DNA of 64,000 nucleotides from Sipunculus nudus (Eukaryota; Annelida; Sipuncula; Golfingiida; Sipunculidae): contig CM049318.1 in the NCBI GenBank assembly GCA_026874595.1, positions 10,831,241-10,895,240 of the forward strand, read 5' to 3'. Under the pieces are notes generated by a model that saw only the letters and a list, made by a program, of their open reading frames with translations, did not search any database and had not been told where the DNA came from. Positions 11,301-20,900 of the stretch are shown here, piece after piece; the stretch's first letter is position 1, and each line of letters opens with the position of its first letter. Position numbers and translations under genes: made by a program.

Positions 11301-12723
11301 GATCATACAGATCACGCGCTCCCGCTACGTTACCTAGCGCTAAATCACATACAGCATCCCCGACCACCATTGCCTCGATAGTACCGACAAAGTACGCACA
11401 GTCCACATTAATCCTAGCCGTAGGAAATTGTCTTACAGACCCGTCAAACAACCTACACTCGACCTGGTGTCCGGTGAACTGATTCGGCTCCACGTACGAC
11501 TCACGTATTCCTGCCGAGGAACATCCCGAATCCCGCAGCACCCTCGCTGACTTACCATTCACCAGCCCTTCACACACAGGTAACGAGATTCCGCCTTCTG
11601 TCTGGGCAGCAAATCCTAACGACTGACTCGGACTCTCTACTTCCGGTTTCACCGCACCGACTGTCTCCGTTTCCGCCTCGACTACTGCCATTGACATAGT
11701 CTCCGGTTTCTGTTTTGGGTTATACGGGGGGCTAAAATTAGTCCTATACCTCTGCTGATCGCCAGCAGCACGCCCTACTTGAGGGGAAGACCTAGGCCTC
11801 GACCGGGCACTAGTCTTACATTCCCGCGCCTTATGTCCCAGTTCATTACATAAATAACATCTGATGCCTCCTGATGGCTTAAATGTCTGACCGCCCAGAC
11901 TGCGCTCAACCTCTCGCTTCTCTCTAGGCTGAGATACCGGTTGCGCTGGACGCGGCACATTATTGCCATAACGAGGACCTGCTGTAAGGCTGTGTACACC
12001 GTGAGCCTCCGTATAACTCTCGGCTAAGTCTACCATACTATCAAAGTCACAACACCGTCTCTCTTTCAAAAACATAGAGAGATCCCTACTACAGCAGTTT
12101 ACGAACTGCTCACACATCAACAGGTTAACTACCCCGTCGTAGTCACCTCCGACCCCTGCCATCCCTATCCAATGGTCTAGGTATCCACTCAGTCTCACCG
12201 CAAACTGACTCGGCGTTTCGCCTCGCTCAGGCCTACAAGTCCGAAACTTGTGTCGATAACCCTCTTCGGTCATTTGGTATCGCTTTAACAAGGCTATCTT
12301 TAACTTATCGTAATCCATGGCCTCACTAACCGATAACTGTGTGTAAGTCCCTAGCGCCTTACCCCGCAGTAACGGACTCAGGTGTAACGCCCAATTCTCC
12401 CTATCATAGCCTTGACATACAGCTAATCGTTCAAATCGCTCAAGAAACGCATCTAGCTGATCGTGAGCCTCATCAAAAGGTGGAAGCTGGATTTTCGGGA
12501 ATACATCCCTACTTCTCTCTTCTTTAACCCCAGAGTCAGACTTTAACCTTAGAACCTCTAATTCGTGGGCTCTAGCCTCTCGCTCGCGCTCTATTTCACG
12601 TTGCCTGGCTCTTTCCTCACGTTCTTCATCCGCACGCCGTCTAGCCTCAACATAATCTTGTAAAGCCTGGTCCTTAAGCCCCAAGGCCTGCCCGCATCTA
12701 ACAAGTGACTCTAACGTCTCCAT
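8332..12723 (-). CDS. Gag-Pol polyprotein, single frame (Gag-PR-INT-RT-RNase H)
   Basis: 1463 codons from ATG at 12723. A Gag domain with a charged, probably coiled-coil N-terminus (about 20-60) precedes a capsid-like region (70-240). A CCHC zinc knuckle follows (C289, C292, H297, C302). The aspartic protease motif RDSGCS has D398. Integrase has an HHCC finger (H596, H603, C630, C633), a D666/D726/E762 catalytic triad with exact D,D35E spacing, and a GPY motif near 903. Reverse transcriptase (about 1030-1215) has VIDYRKLNQ and YVDD at 1195-1198. RNase H (about 1340-1440) has CDASD, TIEKE and TDHKP. Gag and Pol are fused with no frameshift or internal stop, so there is no visible recoding site to set the Gag:Pol ratio. 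RT and RNase H follow integrase, the reverse of normal Ty3/gypsy order. No env is present. Confidence 0.97.
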   Translation of the reverse strand: METLESLVRCGQALGLKDQALQDYVEARRRADEEREERARQREIEREREARAHELEVLRLKSDSGVKEERSRDVFPKIQLPPFDEAHDQLDAFLERFERLAVCQGYDRENWALHLSPLLRGKALGTYTQLSVSEAMDYDKLKIALLKRYQMTEEGYRHKFRTCRPERGETPSQFAVRLSGYLDHWIGMAGVGGDYDGVVNLLMCEQFVNCCSRDLSMFLKERRCCDFDSMVDLAESYTEAHGVHSLTAGPRYGNNVPRPAQPVSQPREKREVERSLGGQTFKPSGGIRCYLCNELGHKARECKTSARSRPRSSPQVGRAAGDQQRYRTNFSPPYNPKQKPETMSMAVVEAETETVGAVKPEVESPSQSLGFAAQTEGGISLPVCEGLVNGKSARVLRDSGCSSAGIRESYVEPNQFTGHQVECRLFDGSVRQFPTARINVDCAYFVGTIEAMVVGDAVCDLALGNVAGARDLYDPGPTWKSERSSGIVCDGVESQKEVSSAVETRSAAREKQIPTRSLNVASPVADVSPAEFLKAQEEDGSLAPYWRLAREARNDSPFRIEDGYLVRVVSDKRGDQDGSRVVVPQTLRYDVMRMGHEAVMAGHQGIDKTHDRVRTQFFWKGMYNDIAEFCKSCPICQKTISKGKVPGATLGQMPLIDEPWCRISMDLVGPIHPASERGHRYILTVMDYATRYPEAVALKNIDTVSVADALVDIYARLGVPSEVLTDMGTQFTSDLMREVSRVLSVRQLTTTPYHPMCNGMVERFNGTLKLMLKRMCEERPRDWDRYLSAVLFAYREAPHESTGFSPFELLYGRIVRGPMRILRDLWTKRDTSVETKTTYQYVLDLQDKLSDTCALAREALNKSANRHKLLYDRGKCTRRFEAGDEVLLLLPTEQNKLMVQWKGPYTIVNRVGDLDYRIKIGDKVKTFHVNMLKRYHARNEPQHILAAVAKGAPDSIQDPDGVDGETEPPVFGELNPEGIDEDAHMSLPSYARRQTERDVQVNADLGKCQRREILSLLRQYGDVFTDVPKLTNVVECSIKLSSDVPVKTRPYRVPFELRETMRTEIQEMLNLGIIEQSDSSYASPCILLRKPDGKTRFVIDYRKLNQSVVFDPEPMPDPETLFVEVAKSQYFTKLDLTKGYWQIPVSEESRDKTAFVTPDGHYQFRVMPFGLVTAGAVFTRMMRKMFSDMPNVVCYVDDVLIHAETWDEHLRTLREVLVRLECANLAAKPAKTFIGYQSLEFLGHLVGTGNLATNPVLLKRIQSTDRPKTKKALRAFLGLTGYYRKFVPNYAEIAVPLTDLTRKGQPNKLDWKPVHENAYCSLKAKLSDPPILKLPDFSKRFYLKCDASDVGIGCILMQRHEGIMHPVAYASRKLLPRERNYSTIEKESLAIVWSVQKFEMYLACRPFTIQTDHKPLKCISKSKCANKRVMRWALVLQEFRFDIEAVSGKLNHGPDFLSRLPEC

Positions 12724-13422
12724 GGTAACGCTCTAACCTAGTAAGATTCCAGTATCTAGTAATATCCGCTCTTAAAAATCCGTAAATACGTACTGTTAAA
12801 GCCAACCTAACGAACCGGCGGTATCCGTACAATTACACTACGGTAGCTCTACGCATCAAAATCTACTTATACGGACGGACGGACGGAAGGTCGGACGAAG
12901 GGTCAGACGGATGGATATCAAAATATCAATAAACACCATGCACCTATGATTACCATGCCAATCAGGAGGGGTAATCTTACCTGTAAAGAGACCCTACCAC
13001 GTGACCAATCACAAACCAGTGTAGGAAAAATTATACCAGGGCGTATCTAACAAACATCAAAAATTTTCACTCTAATCTGGGTTTATATCAAACCAGTAAT
13101 GATGTTCAGGTATCACTGAACTAGCATTACTCACAAAACATGCATGTGTTCTAGCCAAATCTTCAAGGTATATGCTAATCCTGAAACAATGTTGTGCTTC
13201 AGGTAATATTCTCACTGAATAAATATTAACTCCTAATAGTGGGGTAATTTCATTGAGCAAGTATACACTATAACATCAGTTTGGTGTCATTTCCAATTAT
13301 TAATTCAGATCAACTCTGGTTTGAGTATATGAATGTCTGGTTTCAGTACTGTTTTCTCAGTTCAAAACTTCTGAAACTTACTGTAATTAGCCAGTTTTTT
13401 TTTTTAAGGCTAATTATATCCT
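12724..13422 (-). other. 5' leader of the young LTR element
   Basis: Non-coding DNA between primer-binding site and Gag start. It holds a short GGAC-type microsatellite near 12870-12910 and an 11-nt T run near 13395. A packaging signal would be expected here but I cannot point to one. Confidence 0.6.
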
Positions 13423-13436
13423 GGCACTGCTCGCCA
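13423..13436 (-). other. Candidate tRNA primer-binding site
   Basis: On the - strand TGGCGAGCAGTGCC begins 5 nt after the 5' LTR end. The TGG start fits pairing with a tRNA 3' CCA end. I do not assign the tRNA species. Confidence 0.65.
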
Positions 13437-13441
13437 TACAA

Positions 13442-14557
13442 TGTCACCCCTAACTTAACGTGAAAACTTTACAACGGATATATCCTATAAAACAATAGGA
13501 TGGGTTAACGCTCGCCACTTGATTTCATTAATCAAGAAATTAGATCCCGGTCATTACAGGTGACATTTCCAGGTTCTTTTAAGGACGTGTATAAAAATAC
13601 CAGACAATCATACACCCAGATCAATAGAAACTATGAGACATCAGGTTAAATTCACAAATATAATTCAAGACAATACTTACAAAGACACAAGTGTGAGTGT
13701 GTGCGTTGATGTGTCAATACGACAGTTCTTCACATTAAAAATACAGGATGTTTACTGAGTCCGTGGTTTGTATAATAACCAATAAAGTCCAGTTCCTTCA
13801 GAGATCTCTGGTTACTGTTTTGTGTAGAATCTAGCGTATGGTTAGTACCATATAGATCTAGTCTTTCTGAGTTTAGCGATCTTCAACTGATCTTGCTTGT
13901 CAGCGACCCGGGTAGGTTCACGTTCACATGCATGCAATAGCGCCCTTTGTTTACGTTGAGCTTAGAGTCCTTGACCTTGCTCGTGTACCAATGGTTTCTC
14001 GGCTTACGGCGGTTATGTATTTAGGTCAAGCTGAACTAGGCCGGCAGTGACGAGCGCGCTCTCTATATATCGCCAATACGAAGCTCTTTCGGCAGCACGG
14101 CTAAGTTCTTATGAGCTGGGTCCTTGCTTCATGTAGAAGCTTGCTTCTATGCCGTTCCTGGCGTTTCAATGTTCGTGCGTGCGTGCTGCCACCTCAAGCT
14201 TCAAGACCCAACTGAAGGCAGCTTCCAGCGTCTCTCCCTGAACTCTGACGTCACAATCGACGTCACAATACGGCGATCCGGTTCTCTGATTGGCTTATTT
14301 CTCAAGTGTCCCATATAAGGATGTATGTGACCTAGTTTGACTGTAAGCGTCACCATGGCGACCCACACACGATGCGTGACACAGATAAATCAGCTGATAG
14401 CCGATGGGATTTCATACAAGAATACACAATATATATATATACAATCCAGACCTGTCAACGCTTTAGGATGACGCTTCACGTCAATATCAATAGAGAACAG
14501 ACTTCGTTAAACTATGATACAAAACACCGTACATATTGTCACCGATTTCTGGTGACA
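13442..14557 (-). repeat. 5' LTR (1116 bp)
   Basis: TGTCACC...GGTGACA copy at the upstream end of the - strand element. It is followed by the target duplication ATCGT at 14558-14562. It carries the active-position promoter elements. Confidence 0.97.
14064..14300 (-). promoter_or_regulatory. LTR promoter: CCAAT box, two CRE sites, TATA box
   Basis: In - strand order there is a CCAAT box (AAGCCAATCAG near 14290), a GACGTCA half-plus site (14259-14265), a perfect palindromic CRE TGACGTCA (14246-14253), and a TATATA box (14064-14069). The order and U3 location fit a Pol II promoter; CREB/ATF control is inferred from the motif only. Confidence 0.5.
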
Positions 14558-14562
14558 ATCGT
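14558..14562. repeat. Target-site duplication, right copy
   Basis: ATCGT, identical to 6990-6994. Confidence 0.93.
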
Positions 14563-16572
14563 CTCCGTCTGGCCGATGGCGCTTTCCGGTTGAAACAACC
14601 AATAGGAATTTAGCATCATTGACAACAAGTGATGTATGATGGGAAGGATGCTTATGAAAATATGGTCTATCCTAGTGCACGGCACTGGCATTCCTGGGAA
14701 AAGCCCCCCTGAATTCATCTTTTGCACAGATTGCCCACCTAATTTGCATGGGATTCCTTTTCCGGCGGCGTCCAGTTGGCATGCAACATCTGAACCCCGG
14801 CAGTTCAAAGGATAAAATAACATTTACAGGCGCATATAAAGGTGATATATCGATTTAATTTGATACATAAAAAGTTTATTTCTATATATAAATACAAGAT
14901 TGTTTCTCTAACGCACAACAAGCAGTGGTAATTCATGTTACAGGTCCTTCCATGAACGGCAGGGTGAACTCTCACCGCCAGAAAGTCGGACTCCATATCA
15001 CAGATAAATGGAGCCCGTACGTGGCGGACTAGTCGGACCTGTGGCTCTGTGTTTACAACAGAGCCACAACTGGGTCTGACGGACGGCCGGACGAACGGAC
15101 AAAGGACCACAACTATAGCTCAGATGACATATAGTCAGCTGAGCTAATAAAAAATGCACAATTATCGGTTACATGTGGGCATCTTATATTTACAAGACTG
15201 AGCTGCAAGTGAAAATAAGTAAAATTCATCTCACCTTTTATCCTTTCTTCATCGAGTTTCAATAACTATTAAAACCAGCCTTGACTCTCTTCTTCTTTAT
15301 AACATACCAGATAAGTGGTTCGGCAAGAATGACATAACATATGTGCAATGTTTACACACGAGTTTGACGTGTGCAGGGGTATTGCACTTTGACAGCCATT
15401 GCCATGGACGCTGACATCTTGAAAAAGCCCGGATGATTGGCCCGATCTATTCGGAACTTCTCGATGGTATTCGTTTTCCATCGGGCACATCGAGCACACG
15501 CGTGGCTCATGTGACAGAACATGGCACCACTGCCAGCGATTGTGCATCTGGCACGCAATCCATTTTGGGGACGTGTTCATTCCCTAACCTAGTTTTATAT
15601 CGTTTTCAAACACGGTAAATACTAAACTGATTCTCAATATTCGCAGCTGGGGAAATGGGTTTGTCTGTACGATGTTGGTATTCATCCATGTAATCTTGAA
15701 ACACACAAGTACACCCTATCTCTCTCGCACACACACGTACATATGTGTGTGTGTCATATATAAGCTTAAGGTCACTATGTACCCATGTACGTGTTTGTAA
15801 ATACACCCAGACCACATCTGGAAATGTTTTGCACATTAGCTTGACCAGACAAAACCATTAATCTCCTAAGTACAGAAGTCGCAAGTTCATGAGAAACCAT
15901 TAACAGTTCGGATTACCCTGGGCAGAGGTTCAAAATACATTGTATTCATATATTCGAGGGATACTTATATGGGTCTCCCTATAAATTCGGTTTTCTATTG
16001 GTTGTCCCGTTAATTAGTCTCTTTTTCCTAGTATTCAAGGAAGATGCGCAACCGGAGAGGGCGCAAATACCTTCAGACTGACTGAAGTGATGTTAAATTC
16101 ATAACGTATCGCCGTTTTATTTGTCACAAATAGTTATAGAGTCAATTCAGTCGCTCCGCGATGAATATGTTATATTTTGATTTAAGTTTCACACCTCGGC
16201 ATTTACGCCGTTAACTTATTATTCTAAACTACAGATCAAGGGATGAAGGAGGCGAACAAGCAAGTTAATTAATATTTTCGACGAGAGCACCAACACAGAC
16301 TTGTGAACGGGAAACTATATGTATACCACCGAAACAGAAGCCAGATTGATGTAGGATTAAGAGCCTATCCTCTGTGATTATTATCGCAGGGAAGAACATA
16401 TGAAAGTGTTTTTTTTTTTATTTTTTTTTATATATATAATCAAGTTTTCGAATAAAAGAAGTTAAACCAATCAAGGTGTTGCCCTCGAACCCCATCACAC
16501 ACTCAAAACACACACACACACATATATATATATGTCATGTATAAGGAATCAAATGATTGTAAGCATCGGGTT
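14563..16572. other. Non-coding region
   Basis: No gene is supported. An inverted fragment of dispersed family A lies at 15020-15155 and a (CA)n(TA)n microsatellite at about 16507-16533. ORFs of 60-103 codons have no recognisable domain. Confidence 0.5.
15020..15155 (-). repeat. Fragment of dispersed repeat family A
   Basis: The - strand has AGCTCAGCTGACTATA, CATCTGAGCTATAGT and GTCCGT-rich DNA, matching 28790-28885, followed by CCCAGTTGTGGCTCTGTTG, which is also at about 5060. GTGGCTCTGT and ACAGAGCCAC here form a perfect 10-bp stem with a 7-nt loop. Confidence 0.65.
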
Positions 16573-16625
16573 GACTAATACGTTTCGTACCGTTGTACGG
16601 CACTCTTCAGAACGGTATGACTATA
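16563..16625 (-). ncRNA. Candidate hammerhead ribozyme motif
   Basis: Read on the - strand the core CTGAAGA (16610-16604) is followed by a 7-bp stem II, GTGCCGT / ACGGTAC with loop ACA (16603-16587; one G-T wobble). GAAA (16586-16583) follows, then CGTATTAGTC (16582-16573), which offers the short A-U, C-G stem III and a GUC cleavage triplet. GTT / AAC and CAT / ATG flanks can form a stem I with a 3x3 internal loop. All conserved core positions are present. Type I hammerheads with a very short stem III are known from Penelope-like elements and small metazoan retrozymes. Stem III is only 2 bp, so activity is not certain. Confidence 0.5.
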
Positions 16626-16757
16626 GAGGGGTTGTACATGGAGCAACTGGTTGTTCACTGAAGTGTGTTTGTGCTTAATACCTGTACAACGTGCCGAATC
16701 TGGATTACTCTTTGTGTTGAGTTAACGTAACAGGAATTTGTTAGCGTGTCTACAACG

Positions 16758-16760
<3 letters not shown>

Positions 16761-16820
<60 letters not shown>
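16761..16820. repeat. (TA)n microsatellite
   Basis: About 30 TA units, directly abutting the left end of the Tigger-like element. IYIYI-type ORFs here are artefacts. Confidence 0.95.
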
Positions 16821-16823
<3 letters not shown>

Positions 16824-17935
16824 TCGCGACTTGACATTCCGACCCTTAACAATCCGGAAACCTTGCAATCCGACGGTATTTTGCAATAAAGGAACGGGAC
16901 CCACAGAAATTAGCCTTGACAAACCGACAGCCTTGGATTCCGACTCCGACATGACATTTCCCGACATAAACAAGGATACCGACGTATTTTCTGGCTTGAC
17001 AATCCGACCGGTTTATTGTCCTTTGATGTCAGTCGTCGGGCTCGTGCACACAGCACCCTGATTAATTAGACGTGAAATGGAGCGATGCGTATTGTTCTAA
17101 CTGTACACGAGAACCAATTATTGAGTCAATTTGGCTCACTAATTAAGTCAGTTTACATCCGTATGTGCACATGGGCACACATAAACCTCTCGGTGTGTGG
17201 AATACGCGGAGGTGGAGAACGGTGTCGGGGACCTTTTCCAGGCACTCAACAGCGCAGACCACGTGACCGCGTAGCGATACCTCGTATTAGACAACATGGA
17301 GCCCACGGAAGCAATGCCGACGGCCGCTGATATTGTGTCAATGGTCAAAGAAGATGGAGGCGACAGTGACAGCGAGTCTGAGGGAGAAGATGGTCCTCCT
17401 AAACCAGTAACTCTCAGAGACACGATTGGGGGAATGGAAACAGGGTTGCGGTATATTGAGGAGTAGGGCTTTGCTGCAGGGGACGTTGATGCCGACCGCT
17501 TAGAAAAGTCCGTGAAAATGAAAAAATAAAAGAACAAGATACCACACAGATATGCTTGCATTCTTTAGACGCACATGAACTTAGTAGATCAACCACTGGT
17601 TCATATATATACAATTAGTTAATGTTTGTTCAGAAATATAAGCATATCTCATAATTGTAGAATCTGCATAGCGTAGTATATATAGACACGTATATAAGAA
17701 ATAAAAACAGTACTCCACGACGGATGTTTTTATTTTCTAGTTCACATTAATCATAACAATATCATATACGTAATTTATTATAACAAATACTTAATGAATT
17801 ATAACAAGTCCTCCAAACATATAGGTCACATTGTATCTTTACCCTCCGTCACCTTTATTGATTTGACAGTCCGACAGCCTTGCAATCCGACGTGAATTAG
17901 CGTATTACATTTAGTGTCGGATTATCAAGTCACGA

Positions 17936-17938
<3 letters not shown>
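16821..17938 (+). mobile_element. Deleted Tigger/pogo-type DNA transposon
   Basis: The ends are terminal inverted repeats starting CAGTCGCGACTTGACATTCC (left) and CAGTCGTGACTTGATAATCC (right, inverted), 20 of 23 bases matching. CAGT-type ends and TA flanks fit the pogo/Tigger branch of Tc1/mariner. Both subterminal regions repeat the motif (T)TGACAATCCGAC several times. At about 17296-17530 a broken + frame encodes an acidic tail and LRDTIGG..GLRYIEE, resembling the C-terminal end of Tigger transposases. The catalytic domain is missing, so this is a non-autonomous derivative. Confidence 0.75.
17296..17530 (+). pseudogene. Remnant of Tigger-like transposase C-terminus
   Basis: From ATG 17296 the frame reads an acidic Ser/Asp/Glu-rich stretch and then VTLRDTIGGMETGLRYIEE, before a TAG at 17464-17466. 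The same frame continues GFAAGDVDADRLEKSVKMKK and a second stop. The layout (acidic spacer, amphipathic helix, basic C-terminus) is typical of the end of Tigger transposases. The - strand ORF over the same bases is a shadow. Confidence 0.55.

Positions 17939-17998
<60 letters not shown>
17939..17998. repeat. (TA)n microsatellite
   Basis: TA array abutting the right end of the Tigger-like element; its last 10 bases are imperfect. Confidence 0.93.
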
Positions 17999-20900
17999 AA
18001 CATACATACATATATAAAGAATACTAATACAAATTAACTTATTCTAAAGTCCTTAATTTTGAGAAGGGTTAAGGCGGTATATATTCCCCCTTTTCATATC
18101 CTCATGATTGTCATGTATGATCCACACACTGTATAAAGATACTTTTTCACTTTATGATATATGGAAGTCATGTATATGTAACTTATGATTTTACCCTCTT
18201 GTAATTAATTTATTATCACTTAGAGATTTGTTAGTGATTTCATACATCCTTGATTCAGAGGTAGATAGGCATTCATTGTGTAATATATTATCAGGTTCTA
18301 TTGTTTCATTTTTATTAGTGTTATATGTAAAGGACTATTACATTGTATATAATTTTGGAGAAGAGTACACATCTCTTAAGACCTGCATTGGTAGCTCTAT
18401 AGTTATTTTAGATTTTTTTATTAGTCTGTTATCACCAGTATTAACATCAGTCAGTAGATATCTATTTTGTTTTGGTATGTTTGAACAGTTGTATATAATA
18501 ATTTCATCATTTTGATAAATGACATATTAAATTATATATATCATGTCTTTGTGATTGTTGGTCGCTGACATATAATAAGTTTATTTTCGACTGTACGTCT
18601 CTGCTTTATAAAAAGGAACTAGAACACGCTGACAGTGTGCGTAGAGAGAAAGCAGGGGATTTCGGACAATAGTTACGTGCATACGCACGACCAACACGCA
18701 TAATGATATAAATTATATAATTTGCCTTGTTTCCATTATTTATTTGTAAGATAAGCCTATGCCCTAATTACTCTGTTTCTTACTTTAAATATCAGTTATT
18801 CTAATTTATGATCCTAGATCCGTAATTCAAATGCCAAATATGACTTTAAGAAAATAAAAGGGACCTTATCACCTATAATGCATGTTGAATTAACACGAAA
18901 AAGGCGGACGACAGTCATGTAACAGAAAGAGTTTTACTATTTTTCTTGACTGCATGGTGCTTGGGTCATCCCTTTATACGTGTCCAGTCCAGTCAGACTT
19001 TCGCATTTGTTGTCGTGAAATGGAATATCCGACGATTTGTGCTGTCTGAGTGTTTGTGACATATGTGTATTGGCTCTCTCCGGTGAAGACTGGAAAGAAG
19101 AAACCGTCTCATCCGTGCATGAATGTGTGTTTGGTGTTAACGCAGGGCTCTGTAGAGCCCGGCGCCGCCGCCAGCCGAGTTAAAGTCAAGCCGAGCCGAT
19201 CGAGTTTGTCAGGAGGCGCCGCCGATATTTCATTAAGCCGAAGTAAGCCGACTTGTGAAGCTAAGTTTGGCTTGAGAAAAATATAATACGAAAAAATCAA
19301 TCTTTTACAATTAAAAATGCACGAAACATATACAGACTAATACAGATTTAGTTTTGTTGATTTTGATGTTGCCTGACAAAGTTGAAGTAGCCCGTATTAT
19401 AATACATGGTCAAACATGACAACCATAAAACTATAGTGGTCACTCGTAGTATAGATAACTTATTTAAATAAAACGGATATTTGCAACATCGTCAAAGGAA
19501 CAGGCTTTCAGGCTTTCAGGCCGACATTTTGCAATCTGAGTCAGACGTATCGTTATGTTGTTAGACATCAGAGCTACCTACCACCCCTCTTGACTATAAG
19601 TAGAAAAACCATTCACAAGCCACCCCTATATGGTTAAGTAGGCTGTCCTGGGCAAGGTACAAAAACGTCACTTGTTCTCCAGCGCCTGAATGATACAGAC
19701 GTGGGTTCAACGGTACTTGGAACGGCACTTAGTCAAGTCACTTTGACATGAAAAGGGGCTAAACGTTAATCGACATCAGGGAAACCTTTTGCTGGTACCC
19801 GCCGCGATTGTTATGGCTCTTTTATCATCAAGTTTAACTAACAGACTGGAGTTATATATTTTGGCTTAGTATTAACAACCATTCCAAATTCGGCTAGACC
19901 TTTTGGCCATTTAATTGGTGATTTAACACTTAAATTGCTCTGTTGTTCTATTTTATATGTTGGAAAATCCTACATTGCATGTATAATTATTTGCTAGTAG
20001 TGATACGAACCTGTTTGGCAATATTTGGTTTTCTTAATTGTTAATTTACCGCCATACACAACCAGAGTAGATAGGTAAATAAAATTTAGAAGAGTGTAGA
20101 TGAGAGAACACTGCCCAATCCAGCGGTGGCAGATTCCTGGACAAGCGAGTGATATATTAAGGTACATGAATTTATTTTTGTAAGTTAGAGTCATAGGGGA
20201 TAATATAGTGCGTATATCAGTAATGGCAGGAGAAATAGCCTTGAGAGGTTGGTTACATATAAAATTGCCTTAGATGATATAAAAAAAATTGGCCTGTGTG
20301 GCCTTTACAGTGAATTTTCGGAGTACATGGTAAGCGTGGCCCCTGTCCACCGAAGCAAAAATGAAGTAGTAACAGAGACATGCCTCTACCTTATTATAAT
20401 ATCCCTTATATAGACAATAACCACAATTAGCAAAGAGGTTGAAACATTTTTGGAGTTGAGTGCACGTTTATATATACACCAACATTATTCTATTGTCGAT
20501 GCTGCGTTCAGAAACTTTATAAAACGTTTTAACCATTCGTCTGCGTTACAACCCTTGAAAACTTAACCGTAAGTATACACATAACTCCACGCATCGCAAC
20601 AGTAGAGAGTCACTCGTATCAAAACACAAAGACGTTTGGTAGATGTAGCGTTGTAGGTACAACATCTTAAGGTGTTATAGGTGTAGACAGAGAAGGAGTG
20701 AAATAAACAAGTGAAATTAGGCCAGCTGTTTGATATGTTGTAAAGATAAAGATATATTGCACACTGCATGTAAGTCATTATAAATATAGCGTATAGAGGT
20801 CGGTATGGTACGAGATAAGAAGAGGGAGCACCCAGCAATAAGTATACCTCTTCAGAAGAAAAAATACATATATGTATATATACATGGTAATTTCTTGAAT

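Larger units (their letters stand above)
6995..14557 (-). mobile_element. Complete, young Gmr1-like LTR retrotransposon
   Basis: A 7563-bp element transcribed from the - strand. Its parts are a 5' LTR (13442-14557), primer-binding site, leader, one 1463-codon Gag-Pol frame (12723-8332), polypurine tract and 3' LTR (6995-8110). It is flanked by the 5-bp duplication ATCGT. By eye the two 1116-bp LTRs differ at a single base (T at 7706, C at 14153). The frame is unbroken, so this is a very recent insertion that may be mobile. Integrase precedes reverse transcriptase. It is not a second copy of the element at 1-4582: the proteins are clearly related but diverged and the LTRs are different sequences. 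Confidence 0.97.

Noticed and set aside
11009-11482. 157-codon + ORF
   Set aside because: Antisense shadow of the protease-integrase part of the Gag-Pol frame.
16655-17061. ORFs with IYIYIYI runs on both strands
   Set aside because: Translation of the (TA)n array joined to transposon ends; same for those at 55505 and 59042.
17148-17561. 137-codon - ORF
   Set aside because: Ser/Pro-rich antisense of the acidic tail of the Tigger-like remnant.
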